Of a stretch of 64,000 nucleotides of DNA, positions 18,547 through 27,234 are shown in pieces. This DNA comes from Bacteroidota bacterium (GTDB taxonomy: Bacteria > Bacteroidota > Bacteroidia > Chitinophagales > BACL12), in NCBI GenBank assembly GCA_016706865.1, contig JADJIS010000002.1:992001-1056000 (forward strand). Direction: 5' to 3'. Under the pieces are notes generated by a model that was given only the letters and a program-made list of their open reading frames with translations, ran no database searches and was not told the origin of the DNA. How positions within the stretch are numbered: position 1 is the stretch's first letter; the number at the start of each line of letters is the position of its first letter. The position numbers were made by a program, and so were the translations under genes.

Positions 18547-19527
18547 TTGAAAACTAAAACGAATAGATCTCTACTCTGGTCTCTCGCTATAAAAGTAGCG
18601 GTTTTACTTTTATTGGCTTTTGCACTTTATAAACAATTATACAAGAATGAGGATGTTTTGCAAATTCCTCAGTTACTAAGTGACCGTACGGGTGGCAATA
18701 CATTCTTCATTCTTGTTATTTTGCTTTTTTTAATGTTCCTCAATTGGGGAATTGAAGCATATAAATGGAAATTGTTGATTCAGAAACTAAATCCCATTCG
18801 TTTTATCAGAACTTTTAAAGCTGTTTGGACCGGAGTTACACTCGGGCTTTTTACACCGAACCGGGTTGGTGAGTTTGGAGGGCGCATTTTATATGTTCCG
18901 CGTAAATTCCGAATTCCTGCCGTAATTGTTTCTTTGATTGGTAGTTTTAGTCAAAACCTGGCAACAATAATTACCGGGGTAATCAGTATGATCATTTACC
19001 TCCATAAAGTGGAACATATTGCCTCATTTCTGTTTTTTTCAGTAATTCTGATAAGTTCTATTACCATTATTTTACTCCTTCTTGCTTATTATAACCTCGA
19101 TGTAGTGATTCAGGTGTTTAAAAGAAGTAAGTTTCTGAAAAGAATTTACTCTTATACCGAGGTGCTCAAAATCTACCACTCAACTGATGTTACGGTTCTT
19201 TTACTGTTATCCATTTTGAGATATGCAGTTTACGCGGCACAGTATTTGATTTTTCTCCGACTGTTTGGTGCGGAGATTGGTATTTTTGATGGGATTGTTG
19301 CAATAGGAGTTATTTATCTGGCACAAACAGTGGTTCCAAGTTTTGCGATAGTAGATCTGTTAACAAGGTTGCCGATCGCGACACTTATTTTTTCAAATTA
19401 TAACGTTAATGTAGGAATTACACTGGCTGCAACTTCTAGTATCTGGATACTAAATCTGATCGTACCGGCAACATTGGGTTATATATTTATTTTTAAATAT
19501 AATTTTTTTAAAAACAAACAATCATGA
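18547..19527 (+). CDS. Flippase-like/lysylphosphatidylglycerol synthase TM-domain protein (YbhN family)
   Basis: 326 residues, about eight hydrophobic segments. GLFTPNRVGEFGGRI (about 98-112) is the conserved core of the YbhN/AglD-type 'lysylphosphatidylglycerol synthase TM region' family (UPF0104). No soluble aminoacyl transferase domain is attached, so it should be an integral inner-membrane protein moving or handling a lipid-linked substrate; the substrate is unknown. The start is a TTG; no ATG lies before the first transmembrane segment. The 3' end overlaps the DUF3108 gene by 4 bp (ATGA), so they are coupled. Confidence 0.75.
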   Translation: MKTKTNRSLLWSLAIKVAVLLLLAFALYKQLYKNEDVLQIPQLLSDRTGGNTFFILVILLFLMFLNWGIEAYKWKLLIQKLNPIRFIRTFKAVWTGVTLGLFTPNRVGEFGGRILYVPRKFRIPAVIVSLIGSFSQNLATIITGVISMIIYLHKVEHIASFLFFSVILISSITIILLLLAYYNLDVVIQVFKRSKFLKRIYSYTEVLKIYHSTDVTVLLLLSILRYAVYAAQYLIFLRLFGAEIGIFDGIVAIGVIYLAQTVVPSFAIVDLLTRLPIATLIFSNYNVNVGITLAATSSIWILNLIVPATLGYIFIFKYNFFKNKQS

Positions 19528-20372
19528 TCAAACCATTATTATTTGCATCCCTTTCTCTGGGAACTTTATTTTCTGATAATAAAGAAAATGATTTTCCAAC
19601 AACAGTTTTACCTGTTTCTGAAACTTGTGAAATTCCGCATATGGCATTTCAATCAGGCGAATCTTTAACATACAAAGTATATTATAATTGGGGTGCAGTT
19701 TGGTTGAGCGGCGGTGAAGTTTATTTTAAACTTACCAGTGAAACTTACAAAGGTATTCCGGTTTTGCATGCTGCAGGGGAAGCAAATAGTTATAAATCAT
19801 TCGACTGGTTATTTAAGGTTCGTGATAAAGCAGATACCTGGATGAACAGTGAAACTCTGCAGTCATATAAATTCAGCAGAGATGTATACGAAGGCGGATA
19901 TACTTTCTACCGTTCGTATGATTGGGACAGAGATAAAAATATTATTTATTCTTATCAGGATAACCGCAAAGGAAAAAAAGTAACAAAAACAATAACAGAT
20001 GTTGATCCATGTGGTGTTGATCTGCTCTCTACTTTTTATTGGATGAGGACATTGGATCTGTCGAAAGCAAAAACCGGAGATAAGATACATGTTAAAATGG
20101 CTATTGATGATGAGGAGTACGATATGTATGTGAGATATGATGGTAAAGAAGTATATGAAACCAAATTGGGAAAATTTAATTGCATAAAAATAAAACCTCT
20201 GCTAAAAGAAGGTGAAATATTTAAGGAAGGGGAGGGAATGACATTATGGTTAACAGATGATGAGAACAGAATTCCTGTTCGCATTGAATCAGAATTACGT
20301 GTCGGCAGAATTACCTGCGATCTTAAATCATATGGTGGAAATAAATATCCTTTCACATCAAAAGTAGAATAA
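19524..20372 (+). CDS. DUF3108 domain-containing periplasmic protein
   Basis: 282 residues with a short hydrophobic N-terminus that may act as a signal. FQSGESLTYKVYYNWGAVWLSGGEV near residues 43-67 and the VDPCGVDLLSTFYWMRTLDL stretch match the DUF3108 pattern, a beta-rich barrel fold found in secreted or periplasmic proteins of Bacteroidota and Proteobacteria. Function is not known. It is coupled to the YbhN-like membrane protein by a 4-bp overlap and ends at a bidirectional terminator. Confidence 0.75.
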   Translation: MIKPLLFASLSLGTLFSDNKENDFPTTVLPVSETCEIPHMAFQSGESLTYKVYYNWGAVWLSGGEVYFKLTSETYKGIPVLHAAGEANSYKSFDWLFKVRDKADTWMNSETLQSYKFSRDVYEGGYTFYRSYDWDRDKNIIYSYQDNRKGKKVTKTITDVDPCGVDLLSTFYWMRTLDLSKAKTGDKIHVKMAIDDEEYDMYVRYDGKEVYETKLGKFNCIKIKPLLKEGEIFKEGEGMTLWLTDDENRIPVRIESELRVGRITCDLKSYGGNKYPFTSKVE

Positions 20373-20374
20373 AT

Positions 20375-20406
20375 AAAAAAACCGGTTTAACTACCGGTTT
20401 TTTTTA
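20375..20406. terminator. Bidirectional terminator between DUF3108 gene and ldcA
   Basis: AAACCGGT (up to 20386) and ACCGGTTT (from 20393) pair around a 6-nt loop; the stem is flanked by an A-run on the left and a T-run on the right, so it can act on both strands of these convergent genes. Confidence 0.88.
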
Positions 20407-20429
20407 TTGTATTTATCTTAAAAATAAAA

Positions 20430-21329
20430 TCATACATATATAAGAGTACTTTTTTCCGGATCTGTTGTCAACAATACTTCCCTGCCCAAATATAAAGCGC
20501 GATTGTCATCCTGATGCCCCGCAGGAAATCCGAAACATACGGGAATATTAAAATTCTTTACTTGTTCCAGAATGATCATTTCAACAGATTTGCCAAATGG
20601 AACTTGATTGTCTTTCAGATCTGTCATTCCACCTATTATCAATCCTTTAAGATTATCTAATTTGCCAGCGAGTTTCATGCTCCACATCATACGGTCAATA
20701 TGGTACAGGTATTCATCAATATCCTCCAAAAATAATATTTTACCAGCAGTAGAAAATCCAAATTTTGTTCCTAAAAGTGAATAGAGAATGGATAAATTTC
20801 CGCCAATCAAAACACCGTTCGTTTCGCCAGAAATATTATATGAATTTGGTGAAATATTATATTCAGGTGCAATTCCAAATAAACAATTTTTTAATGTTTC
20901 TAAGGCAGCGGAACTATTTTTTTGAAAATTGAAGGCCATTGCTGAATGAATTACGGGCATTCCTAGTTTATCTGTAATGTGTGAAAATAAAACGGTCATA
21001 TCACTATATCCACAAATAAATTTAGGTGCCTGCATAAAACCTGTAAAATCTATTTTATCCATGATCCTGATTGTACCATAACCACCTCGCGCAAAAATGA
21101 TGGCTCTGATCTCGGGATCATCTAAAAAAGTTTGAAGATTATTAGCTCTAAGTGCATCATCTCCTGCAAATTGTCCATCTTTTGCCGAAATAGTTTCACC
21201 ATATACCGGAATTAACCCCCAGGAACGCAACAACTGGTCGGCAAATTCAATTTCACTTCTTTCTATCCACCGGGCAGTAGAGAGGATACCAATTTTATCT
21301 CCGGGCTTCACAGCTAAACGGTTGAGCAT
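20430..21329 (-). CDS. ldcA: LD-carboxypeptidase (peptidase S66)
   Basis: Removes the terminal D-Ala from murein tetrapeptides during peptidoglycan recycling. 299 residues from the ATG giving MLNRLAVKPGDKIGI, the family's usual N-terminus; a longer frame opening at a TTG runs into the metG leader and is rejected. The nucleophile Ser lies in CGYSDMTVLF (about 100), preceded by FARGGYGTIRIMD; later FLEDIDEYLYHIDRM and the FPAGHQDDNRAL histidine complete the S66 Ser-Glu-His pattern. Divergent from metG with 37 bp between starts. Confidence 0.88.
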   Translation of the reverse strand: MLNRLAVKPGDKIGILSTARWIERSEIEFADQLLRSWGLIPVYGETISAKDGQFAGDDALRANNLQTFLDDPEIRAIIFARGGYGTIRIMDKIDFTGFMQAPKFICGYSDMTVLFSHITDKLGMPVIHSAMAFNFQKNSSAALETLKNCLFGIAPEYNISPNSYNISGETNGVLIGGNLSILYSLLGTKFGFSTAGKILFLEDIDEYLYHIDRMMWSMKLAGKLDNLKGLIIGGMTDLKDNQVPFGKSVEMIILEQVKNFNIPVCFGFPAGHQDDNRALYLGREVLLTTDPEKSTLIYV

Positions 21330-21337
21330 ATTATTTA

Positions 21338-21345
21338 TAATTTTG
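21338..21345 (+). promoter_or_regulatory. -7 promoter element of metG
   Basis: TAATTTTG, an exact TAnnTTTG match, ending 21 bp before the TTG I take as the metG start. It supports the shorter start, since transcription would begin downstream of the longer frame's first codon. Confidence 0.6.
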
Positions 21346-21366
21346 CAGTTCAAAATTGACAAAAAC

Positions 21367-23457
21367 TTGCAACACCCGGAAAGATATTTAATAACATCAG
21401 CACTGCCTTATGCAAACGGGCCATTACATATAGGCCATATAGCAGGAGCGTATTTGCCTGCGGATATTTATGTCCGTTATCTTCGCCGAAGAAAAAGGGA
21501 TGTGGTTTTTGTTTGTGGAAGCGATGAACATGGCGCTGCTATTACTATTCAGGCAAAAAAAGAAAATACCACCCCAGAGGCGATCATTGATAAATATCAC
21601 GAGATCATTAAGAACGCATTTCAGGGGCTGGCCATTAGTTTTGATATATATCACCGCACATCCTCTCAAATTCATCATGAAACCTCAAGCGAATTCTTTC
21701 TGAATTTGTATAACAAAAATGTATTCGAGGAAAAAGAAAGTGAGCAGTATTTTGATGAAAAATTTCAACAGTTTCTAGCCGACAGATATATAGTTGGAAC
21801 TTGTCCCGTTTGCGCTAATCCAAATGCATTTGGCGATCAATGTGAAAAATGTGGCTCTTCACTTTCTCCCGACGACCTAATTGATCCTGTTTCTTCATTG
21901 AGTAATGAAAAGCCAATTAAAAGAAAAACCACTCATTGGTACTTACCATTAAATAAATACCAGGATTGGCTAACGAGTTGGATAATTGATGGGGAAGGAA
22001 GAACAGAGGAATGGAAAAAAAATGTTGTGGGTCAATGTTCAAGTTGGTTAAAACAAGGTTTACATCCGCGATCAATTACCAGAGATCTTGATTGGGGTGT
22101 GAAAGTTCCATTGAAAAATGCAGAAGGAAAAGTATTATATGTTTGGCTCGATGCACCCATCGGTTACATTAGTGCAACAAAACAATGGGCAATAGATAAT
22201 AATAAAAACTGGGAGCCTTATTGGAAAGATAAAAACACAAAATTGTTGCATTTTATCGGTAAGGATAATATAGTGTTTCATTGTTTGATATTTCCATGTA
22301 TTTTAAAAAGTCACGGGGATTTTATAATACCCACAAATGTTCCGGCAAATGAATTTATGAATATGGAGGGAGATAAAATGTCAACTTCCCGAAACTGGAA
22401 TATTCAATTGCATAAATATTTGGAAGAATTTCCGGATAAAGAAGATGTTTTGCGTTATGTATTATGTGCAAATATGCCCGAGACCAAAGACAGTGAATTC
22501 ACCTGGAAAGACTATCAGGCGCGGAATAACAACGAATTGGTGGCTATTTTGGGAAATTATGCTAATCGTGTTTTAGTATTAACACATAAATATTTTGAAG
22601 GAAAAATTCCAACGGAAAAATCTGCGCTTTTAAGTGAGGAATATATCATCAATTATAAAAAGGATATACAAAAATTAATTGATGAGGTTTACGTTCCATC
22701 AATTGAAAATTATCGATTCAGAGATGCGCTTAATGCTATGATGGATGTTGTTAGACTTGGCAATAAATTATTAACTGATTATGAGCCCTGGAAATTAATA
22801 AAAACCGATGTAGAAAAAACTGGTGCTGTTCTCAGAGTATGTTTGGAAAGTTTGTTGGATATAGCAATTTTGTGCGAACCATTCTTGCCATTTACGGCCA
22901 TTAAAATATTTAATACACTGGGAGTTAATAATGACCCCGGATTTGAATTATTAAATTCAAAACTCGAAACAAATGGACAAATTGGAGAGGCAGTTTATTT
23001 ATTTGAAAAAGTGGAGGATGAAATAATAGAAGCAAAATTATCGGCACTTGAAGAAATTCGAATATCCAGGATTGAACAAAGTGAAAATAATAATGAACCA
23101 ATAAAGAAAACGGAAAAACCGGTTTTAAAATCCACAATTCAATTTGAAGATTTTTCAAAATTGGATCTGCGAACCGGAATTATCATAACGGCAGAAAAAA
23201 TTGATGGTGCCGATAAACTTTTGAAATTGTCTGTTGATCTGGGTTTTGAAACACGGATCATCGTATCGGGAATTGCCAAACATTTTGACCCTGCAACTTT
23301 GCCTGGAAAAAGAGTGATAGTATTGGTAAATCTGGCACCCCGAAAAATGCGTGGTGTAGAAAGCAATGGAATGATCCTTATGGCAGAAGATCCATCCGGA
23401 AAGTTGTTTTTTGTGGCGGAGGAAGGCTCTTCTGAGCCCGGATTACCCATTAGTTAA
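21367..23457 (+). CDS. metG: Methionyl-tRNA synthetase
   Basis: Charges tRNA-Met. About 696 residues from a TTG start giving (M)QHPERYLITSALPYANGPLHIGHIAG; the promoter element lies between this and the longer frame's start. The HIGH motif is PLHIGH, the KMSKS motif is GDKMSTS (about 340), and a four-cysteine zinc knuckle (CPVCANPNAFGDQCEKCG) lies near 146-163. The last ~110 residues form the EMAP/Trbp111-like tRNA-binding domain (FSKLDLRTGII to the end), as in the dimeric long MetG. An internal acidic linker precedes it. No anomaly apart from the TTG start. Confidence 0.95.
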   Translation: MQHPERYLITSALPYANGPLHIGHIAGAYLPADIYVRYLRRRKRDVVFVCGSDEHGAAITIQAKKENTTPEAIIDKYHEIIKNAFQGLAISFDIYHRTSSQIHHETSSEFFLNLYNKNVFEEKESEQYFDEKFQQFLADRYIVGTCPVCANPNAFGDQCEKCGSSLSPDDLIDPVSSLSNEKPIKRKTTHWYLPLNKYQDWLTSWIIDGEGRTEEWKKNVVGQCSSWLKQGLHPRSITRDLDWGVKVPLKNAEGKVLYVWLDAPIGYISATKQWAIDNNKNWEPYWKDKNTKLLHFIGKDNIVFHCLIFPCILKSHGDFIIPTNVPANEFMNMEGDKMSTSRNWNIQLHKYLEEFPDKEDVLRYVLCANMPETKDSEFTWKDYQARNNNELVAILGNYANRVLVLTHKYFEGKIPTEKSALLSEEYIINYKKDIQKLIDEVYVPSIENYRFRDALNAMMDVVRLGNKLLTDYEPWKLIKTDVEKTGAVLRVCLESLLDIAILCEPFLPFTAIKIFNTLGVNNDPGFELLNSKLETNGQIGEAVYLFEKVEDEIIEAKLSALEEIRISRIEQSENNNEPIKKTEKPVLKSTIQFEDFSKLDLRTGIIITAEKIDGADKLLKLSVDLGFETRIIVSGIAKHFDPATLPGKRVIVLVNLAPRKMRGVESNGMILMAEDPSGKLFFVAEEGSSEPGLPIS

Positions 23458-23619
23458 CTTTTTGTGAGCTTTGAACGGTCTCAGAATTTTAATTTGGTTG
23501 TCACGCAACGCAGTATCTCCACATTGTCGTCTTTCGAGGGTTGTCTAAGAATCACAACTCAAATTCATGAAAGTCAAATTTGTTTTTCAACCTGTACTGG
23601 TTGATTGGTCGAATAGCTA

Positions 23620-23627
23620 TATCTTTG
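23620..23627 (+). promoter_or_regulatory. -7 promoter element of the exopolysaccharide locus
   Basis: TATCTTTG, an exact TAnnTTTG match, 20 bp before the ATG of the SLBB export protein. This fixes the downstream start, because an earlier in-frame ATG (23567) lies upstream of it. Confidence 0.65.
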
Positions 23628-23647
23628 CACGAAATTTTAAAAAAAGT

Positions 23648-26020
23648 ATGAAGAAGATTTCTTCGTTGGGCTTGATCTTATTAGTTGCAAGTACCATTTT
23701 TACCCTTAATGCACAAACGCCTGTTGTACCAGCTGTATCATCAGGAACACTTGAATCTTTGGGGTTCGACCAGACTGAGATTGATGCCATTATGGAAACT
23801 ACCGGCACTTCAACTTCAACTGCCGTGGAATCTGCCACAATGATACAGGATGCGCAACAGTCGGCTGTTGATGCTGCCAATAGCCAAATAAACACCCTGG
23901 CACCAAATACTTCAGTTATTGCATCTCCTGCTGTTCAGGAGGCTATTGCAGAAGTTATCGGTGATGAACCTGCCCCTGCTCCAATTTGGGGTCAGGACTT
24001 TTTTCGCAGCGGTTCGATAGACCTGTTTGAAAAAGTGCCAAACTCTAAGGTTGGAGACAACTATATTCTAGGCGAAGGCGACATGATAACCATTGCAGTA
24101 TGGGGTTATGCTTATTATAATTCCAATTTTACGATCAATGAGGAAGGGTATATAACAACCATAGAAGTTGGTAGAATTTATTTGAAAGGGCTTACCTTCA
24201 GTGCCGCCAAACAGTTGCTGCGTCAGCGTTTTGCCTCGGCATTTGATCTTACCAATTCAAAATTTGATGTTACACTTACCTACTCCAAAAGCATAAAAGT
24301 AAATATCGTTGGAGAGGTTGTAAATCCTGGATCTTATAATATTTCCTCCTTTAATACTGCTTTCAATGCACTTGTTGCAGCTGGCGGTGTAACAGATATT
24401 GGTTCTGTGAGAAATATTCAGATAAAAAGAAATAATCGGGTGATACAAACTTTGGATGTGTATCAATTCCTGATGAATCCGGGTGCAACGGATGATACTT
24501 ACCTGGAAGCTAACGATTACATCGTGGTAAACGGGATAGGCAGAGTAGTGCAGGTAGAGGGAGAAGTAAACAGACCGACAAAATACGAATTGGTGCCCGG
24601 TGAAAACCTCAATGAACTTATTTATTACGCCGGCGGGTTAAAATCAACTGCTTACAAACGCAACGTTTCCATTTTCCGTTATGTTAACAACGAAAATGTT
24701 GTTCTCGATTTCAATCTGGATAGCGTAGAAAGAGAAAAAATTAATTTTCCGTTGATAAATGGAGACAGAATAGTTTTCTCTAAAATTCCGGAAGTAATTG
24801 AAAATATTGTTACCATTCAAGGAGCTTGTCGTTTTCCAGGGAACTATCAACTTACTGCAGATATGCGTATTTCCGACCTGATTGAAAAAGCAAAAGGTTT
24901 GAATTATGATGCATACACCGACCGTGCTTATTTAATTCGCAAGGATGCTAAAATGAATGATGTTTATATTCCTTTCGAATTGGATGAAGTATTGGCAAAT
25001 TCAAATTCTCCTTTCAATTTTAAATTAGCAAAATTTGATGTTATTGATATATTTTCAAAGGAAGAATTCAGAGAAACTTTTAATGTGTCAATAGATGGTG
25101 CGGTGAAAATGCCTGGATCATTTCCATATTATCAGCAAATGACCTTAAAGGATCTTCTTTATTATTCGGGCGGATTAAAGGTAGAGGCTGCAAATAATAA
25201 AATAGAGGTTTCCCGTATCGTAAATTTTAGTGATGCGAGCAATCAAAATGAACCTACCAGAGTTGTTGTGCAATCAGTTTCAGTGGATAAAGCACTGGAT
25301 GTGGATGATGCAGCAAATTCGTTTGTGCTTCAACCTTACGATCAGGTTTATGTAAGAACTACACCTGAATTTGAATATCAGAAAAATATTACCATTTTGG
25401 GTGAGGTTAAATATCCCGGAGTTTATACTTTATTATCGCGCACAGAAACTTTGGCAGATGTAATTGAAAGAGCAGGCGGTTTAACACAATGGGCTTATGC
25501 AGAAGGAACAACAATGAACAGATTGGATGTTACTTCTACCCTGGTTTTTCTTGGAAAGGCAATGGAAAATCCCGAATCGAAATATAATTATGTAATGCGG
25601 GCAGGTGATATTGTTACTGTTCCTAAACAAGGTGATCTTGTTGCATTAAAGGGAGAAATAAAATATCCGTTTATCGGTGATCCGGGAACTGTTGTAGTTC
25701 CTTTTGAAAAAGGTAGATCCGCTCGTCATTTTATCAAAAAATATGGTAAGAATTTCGATGATGATGCCAAAAGAAGTGAAACTTATGTAGTTGAACCAAA
25801 TGGTTATGTTCACAGAACACATAATTTCCTATTTATACATTTTTATCCTAGAGTAAAAGTAAAAGGAAGCCAAATTGTAGTTCCACAGAAACCGGAAGAG
25901 AAAATTGAGATCGAACAAAATGTTGAACCAAAGGAACCATTTGATTGGAATACTTTTGCAACTACATTTAGTGCAGGTATCTTGAGTTTTGCAACAATTT
26001 ATGTTTTGTTACAACGCTGA
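23648..26020 (+). CDS. Wza-like polysaccharide export protein with multiple SLBB domains
   Basis: About 790 residues. Signal peptide MKKISSLGLILLVASTIFTLNAQ; an N-terminal A/T/S-rich region to ~115; a Poly_export domain at about 137-230 (YILGEGDMITIAVWGY); then several SLBB domains, recognisable by repeated 'V.G.V..PG.Y' strands such as VNIVGEVVNPGSY, VTIQGACRFPGNY, VSIDGAVKMPGSF and ITILGEVKYPGVY; and a C-terminal hydrophobic helix (SAGILSFATIYVLL). It should form the periplasm-spanning and outer-membrane channel for exopolysaccharide. It is much longer than E. coli Wza (~380), as is common in Bacteroidota. First gene of the locus; wzz follows after 36 bp. Confidence 0.9.
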   Translation: MKKISSLGLILLVASTIFTLNAQTPVVPAVSSGTLESLGFDQTEIDAIMETTGTSTSTAVESATMIQDAQQSAVDAANSQINTLAPNTSVIASPAVQEAIAEVIGDEPAPAPIWGQDFFRSGSIDLFEKVPNSKVGDNYILGEGDMITIAVWGYAYYNSNFTINEEGYITTIEVGRIYLKGLTFSAAKQLLRQRFASAFDLTNSKFDVTLTYSKSIKVNIVGEVVNPGSYNISSFNTAFNALVAAGGVTDIGSVRNIQIKRNNRVIQTLDVYQFLMNPGATDDTYLEANDYIVVNGIGRVVQVEGEVNRPTKYELVPGENLNELIYYAGGLKSTAYKRNVSIFRYVNNENVVLDFNLDSVEREKINFPLINGDRIVFSKIPEVIENIVTIQGACRFPGNYQLTADMRISDLIEKAKGLNYDAYTDRAYLIRKDAKMNDVYIPFELDEVLANSNSPFNFKLAKFDVIDIFSKEEFRETFNVSIDGAVKMPGSFPYYQQMTLKDLLYYSGGLKVEAANNKIEVSRIVNFSDASNQNEPTRVVVQSVSVDKALDVDDAANSFVLQPYDQVYVRTTPEFEYQKNITILGEVKYPGVYTLLSRTETLADVIERAGGLTQWAYAEGTTMNRLDVTSTLVFLGKAMENPESKYNYVMRAGDIVTVPKQGDLVALKGEIKYPFIGDPGTVVVPFEKGRSARHFIKKYGKNFDDDAKRSETYVVEPNGYVHRTHNFLFIHFYPRVKVKGSQIVVPQKPEEKIEIEQNVEPKEPFDWNTFATTFSAGILSFATIYVLLQR

Positions 26021-26056
26021 TAATAATCAATAAAGCAAAAAACGAGAACAAAGATT

Positions 26057-27202
26057 ATGCAGTACGATCGTCCATATAATGATGAAATAAATATTGGTGA
26101 TTTATTTACCAAATTCGGTGAATACCGCCGTTATATATTAAAAAAGTGGTGGGTTGTTTTAATAGTGGCAATTTTACTTGCCATTCTACTTCGCTTTTAT
26201 TCTGTTTGGAAAAAAGAAAGTTATATTTCTCATGCAGATTTTGCCGTAAAAGGAACAGAAGGTTCTTCCACTTCCTCTTTGGCCTCACTGGCCAGTTCAT
26301 TCGGTATCGGACTTGCAACAGGATCGGAGTTTACAAATGAATTATTTTTGGGAGTACTTCAATCAAGAACACTTGTAAAACAGGCACTTACTGAAAAAAG
26401 AACATTATCTGTAAAAAAAGGAGTTCCTCCACGCGAAGATTATCTTGCCAATTTCTATATCGAAATGTATCCGAAATGGTCGAAGAAAAAAAAGGTGAAG
26501 GATTTTAGATTGGAACATGGAAGTTTAGATTCTTTAACAAGAAAAGAGGATAGTTGTTTAACAGTTATTTATGACGAATTTATTGAGAATGATATCACAA
26601 CCGAATTCAGCGATGATCTCGGGATGAATCAAATGGAGGTTTCGTCACTCAGCAGAGATTTTTCATTTTATATGGCTGACTATCTCGCTTACGCAGGATC
26701 TGCTTATTATATCAGCACTCAAGTAAAAAATGAGGAAATAACCGTAAATTTTTTACAGACTAAATCGGATTCTTTAAGAAAATTATTGGAACAAAAGGAA
26801 GACCTATTAGCCAAATTGCAGGATAATTCCAGTTATCAGGTAAAATTTGCAGGTTATCTCGGTCAAAACAGATTATTGCGCGACATAGGATTGGTTACCA
26901 CGGAATATTCCACCACCTACGCTCAATTACAATTGGCTTTATTCGATCTTCAAAATAAAACACCACTAGTTGATATTATTGACCAACCAAAATATTCTAC
27001 AATAAAGGAAAAAGAACAGACAACAATGTTCATGATAATTGGATTTATTTTGGGTGCATTTTTAACAAGTATAGGATTGGGTGTGCGCAAATATATTCGC
27101 GACTCTGTAGAGGAAGGCAAACAAAAGCAACTTGTGATCGAAAAATATAACAAGGAAAAAGCAAGTCAATCATTAATAGATACAGAAAGTAATAAAATTT
27201 GA
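26057..27202 (+). CDS. Wzz-like polysaccharide chain-length/co-polymerase protein
   Basis: 381 residues: an N-terminal cytoplasmic tail, TM1 at about 33-53 (WWVVLIVAILLAILLRF), a large periplasmic domain with coiled-coil stretches (about 225-260), and TM2 at about 322-342 (TTMFMIIGFILGAFLTSIGLG). That two-TM layout is the Wzz/PCP family. There is no C-terminal tyrosine kinase domain, so it is a PCP without the Wzc kinase. It should set chain length and couple Wzy polymerisation to the SLBB exporter encoded just upstream. Confidence 0.82.
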   Translation: MQYDRPYNDEINIGDLFTKFGEYRRYILKKWWVVLIVAILLAILLRFYSVWKKESYISHADFAVKGTEGSSTSSLASLASSFGIGLATGSEFTNELFLGVLQSRTLVKQALTEKRTLSVKKGVPPREDYLANFYIEMYPKWSKKKKVKDFRLEHGSLDSLTRKEDSCLTVIYDEFIENDITTEFSDDLGMNQMEVSSLSRDFSFYMADYLAYAGSAYYISTQVKNEEITVNFLQTKSDSLRKLLEQKEDLLAKLQDNSSYQVKFAGYLGQNRLLRDIGLVTTEYSTTYAQLQLALFDLQNKTPLVDIIDQPKYSTIKEKEQTTMFMIIGFILGAFLTSIGLGVRKYIRDSVEEGKQKQLVIEKYNKEKASQSLIDTESNKI

Positions 27203-27234
27203 CACTGAGGTGTAATTAAAGAATTTGTTGGAAA

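Noticed and set aside
21322..21366. Longer N-terminus for metG and longer frame for ldcA
   Set aside because: Both would start at TTG codons in the shared divergent promoter region; family N-termini fit the shorter starts.
23458..23619. Small gene between metG and the SLBB gene
   Set aside because: No coding-like frame apart from the upstream extension of the SLBB gene; treated as promoter region.
23567..23647. Longer N-terminus for the SLBB export protein
   Set aside because: It lies upstream of the TATCTTTG promoter element and would bury the signal peptide 27 residues inside.
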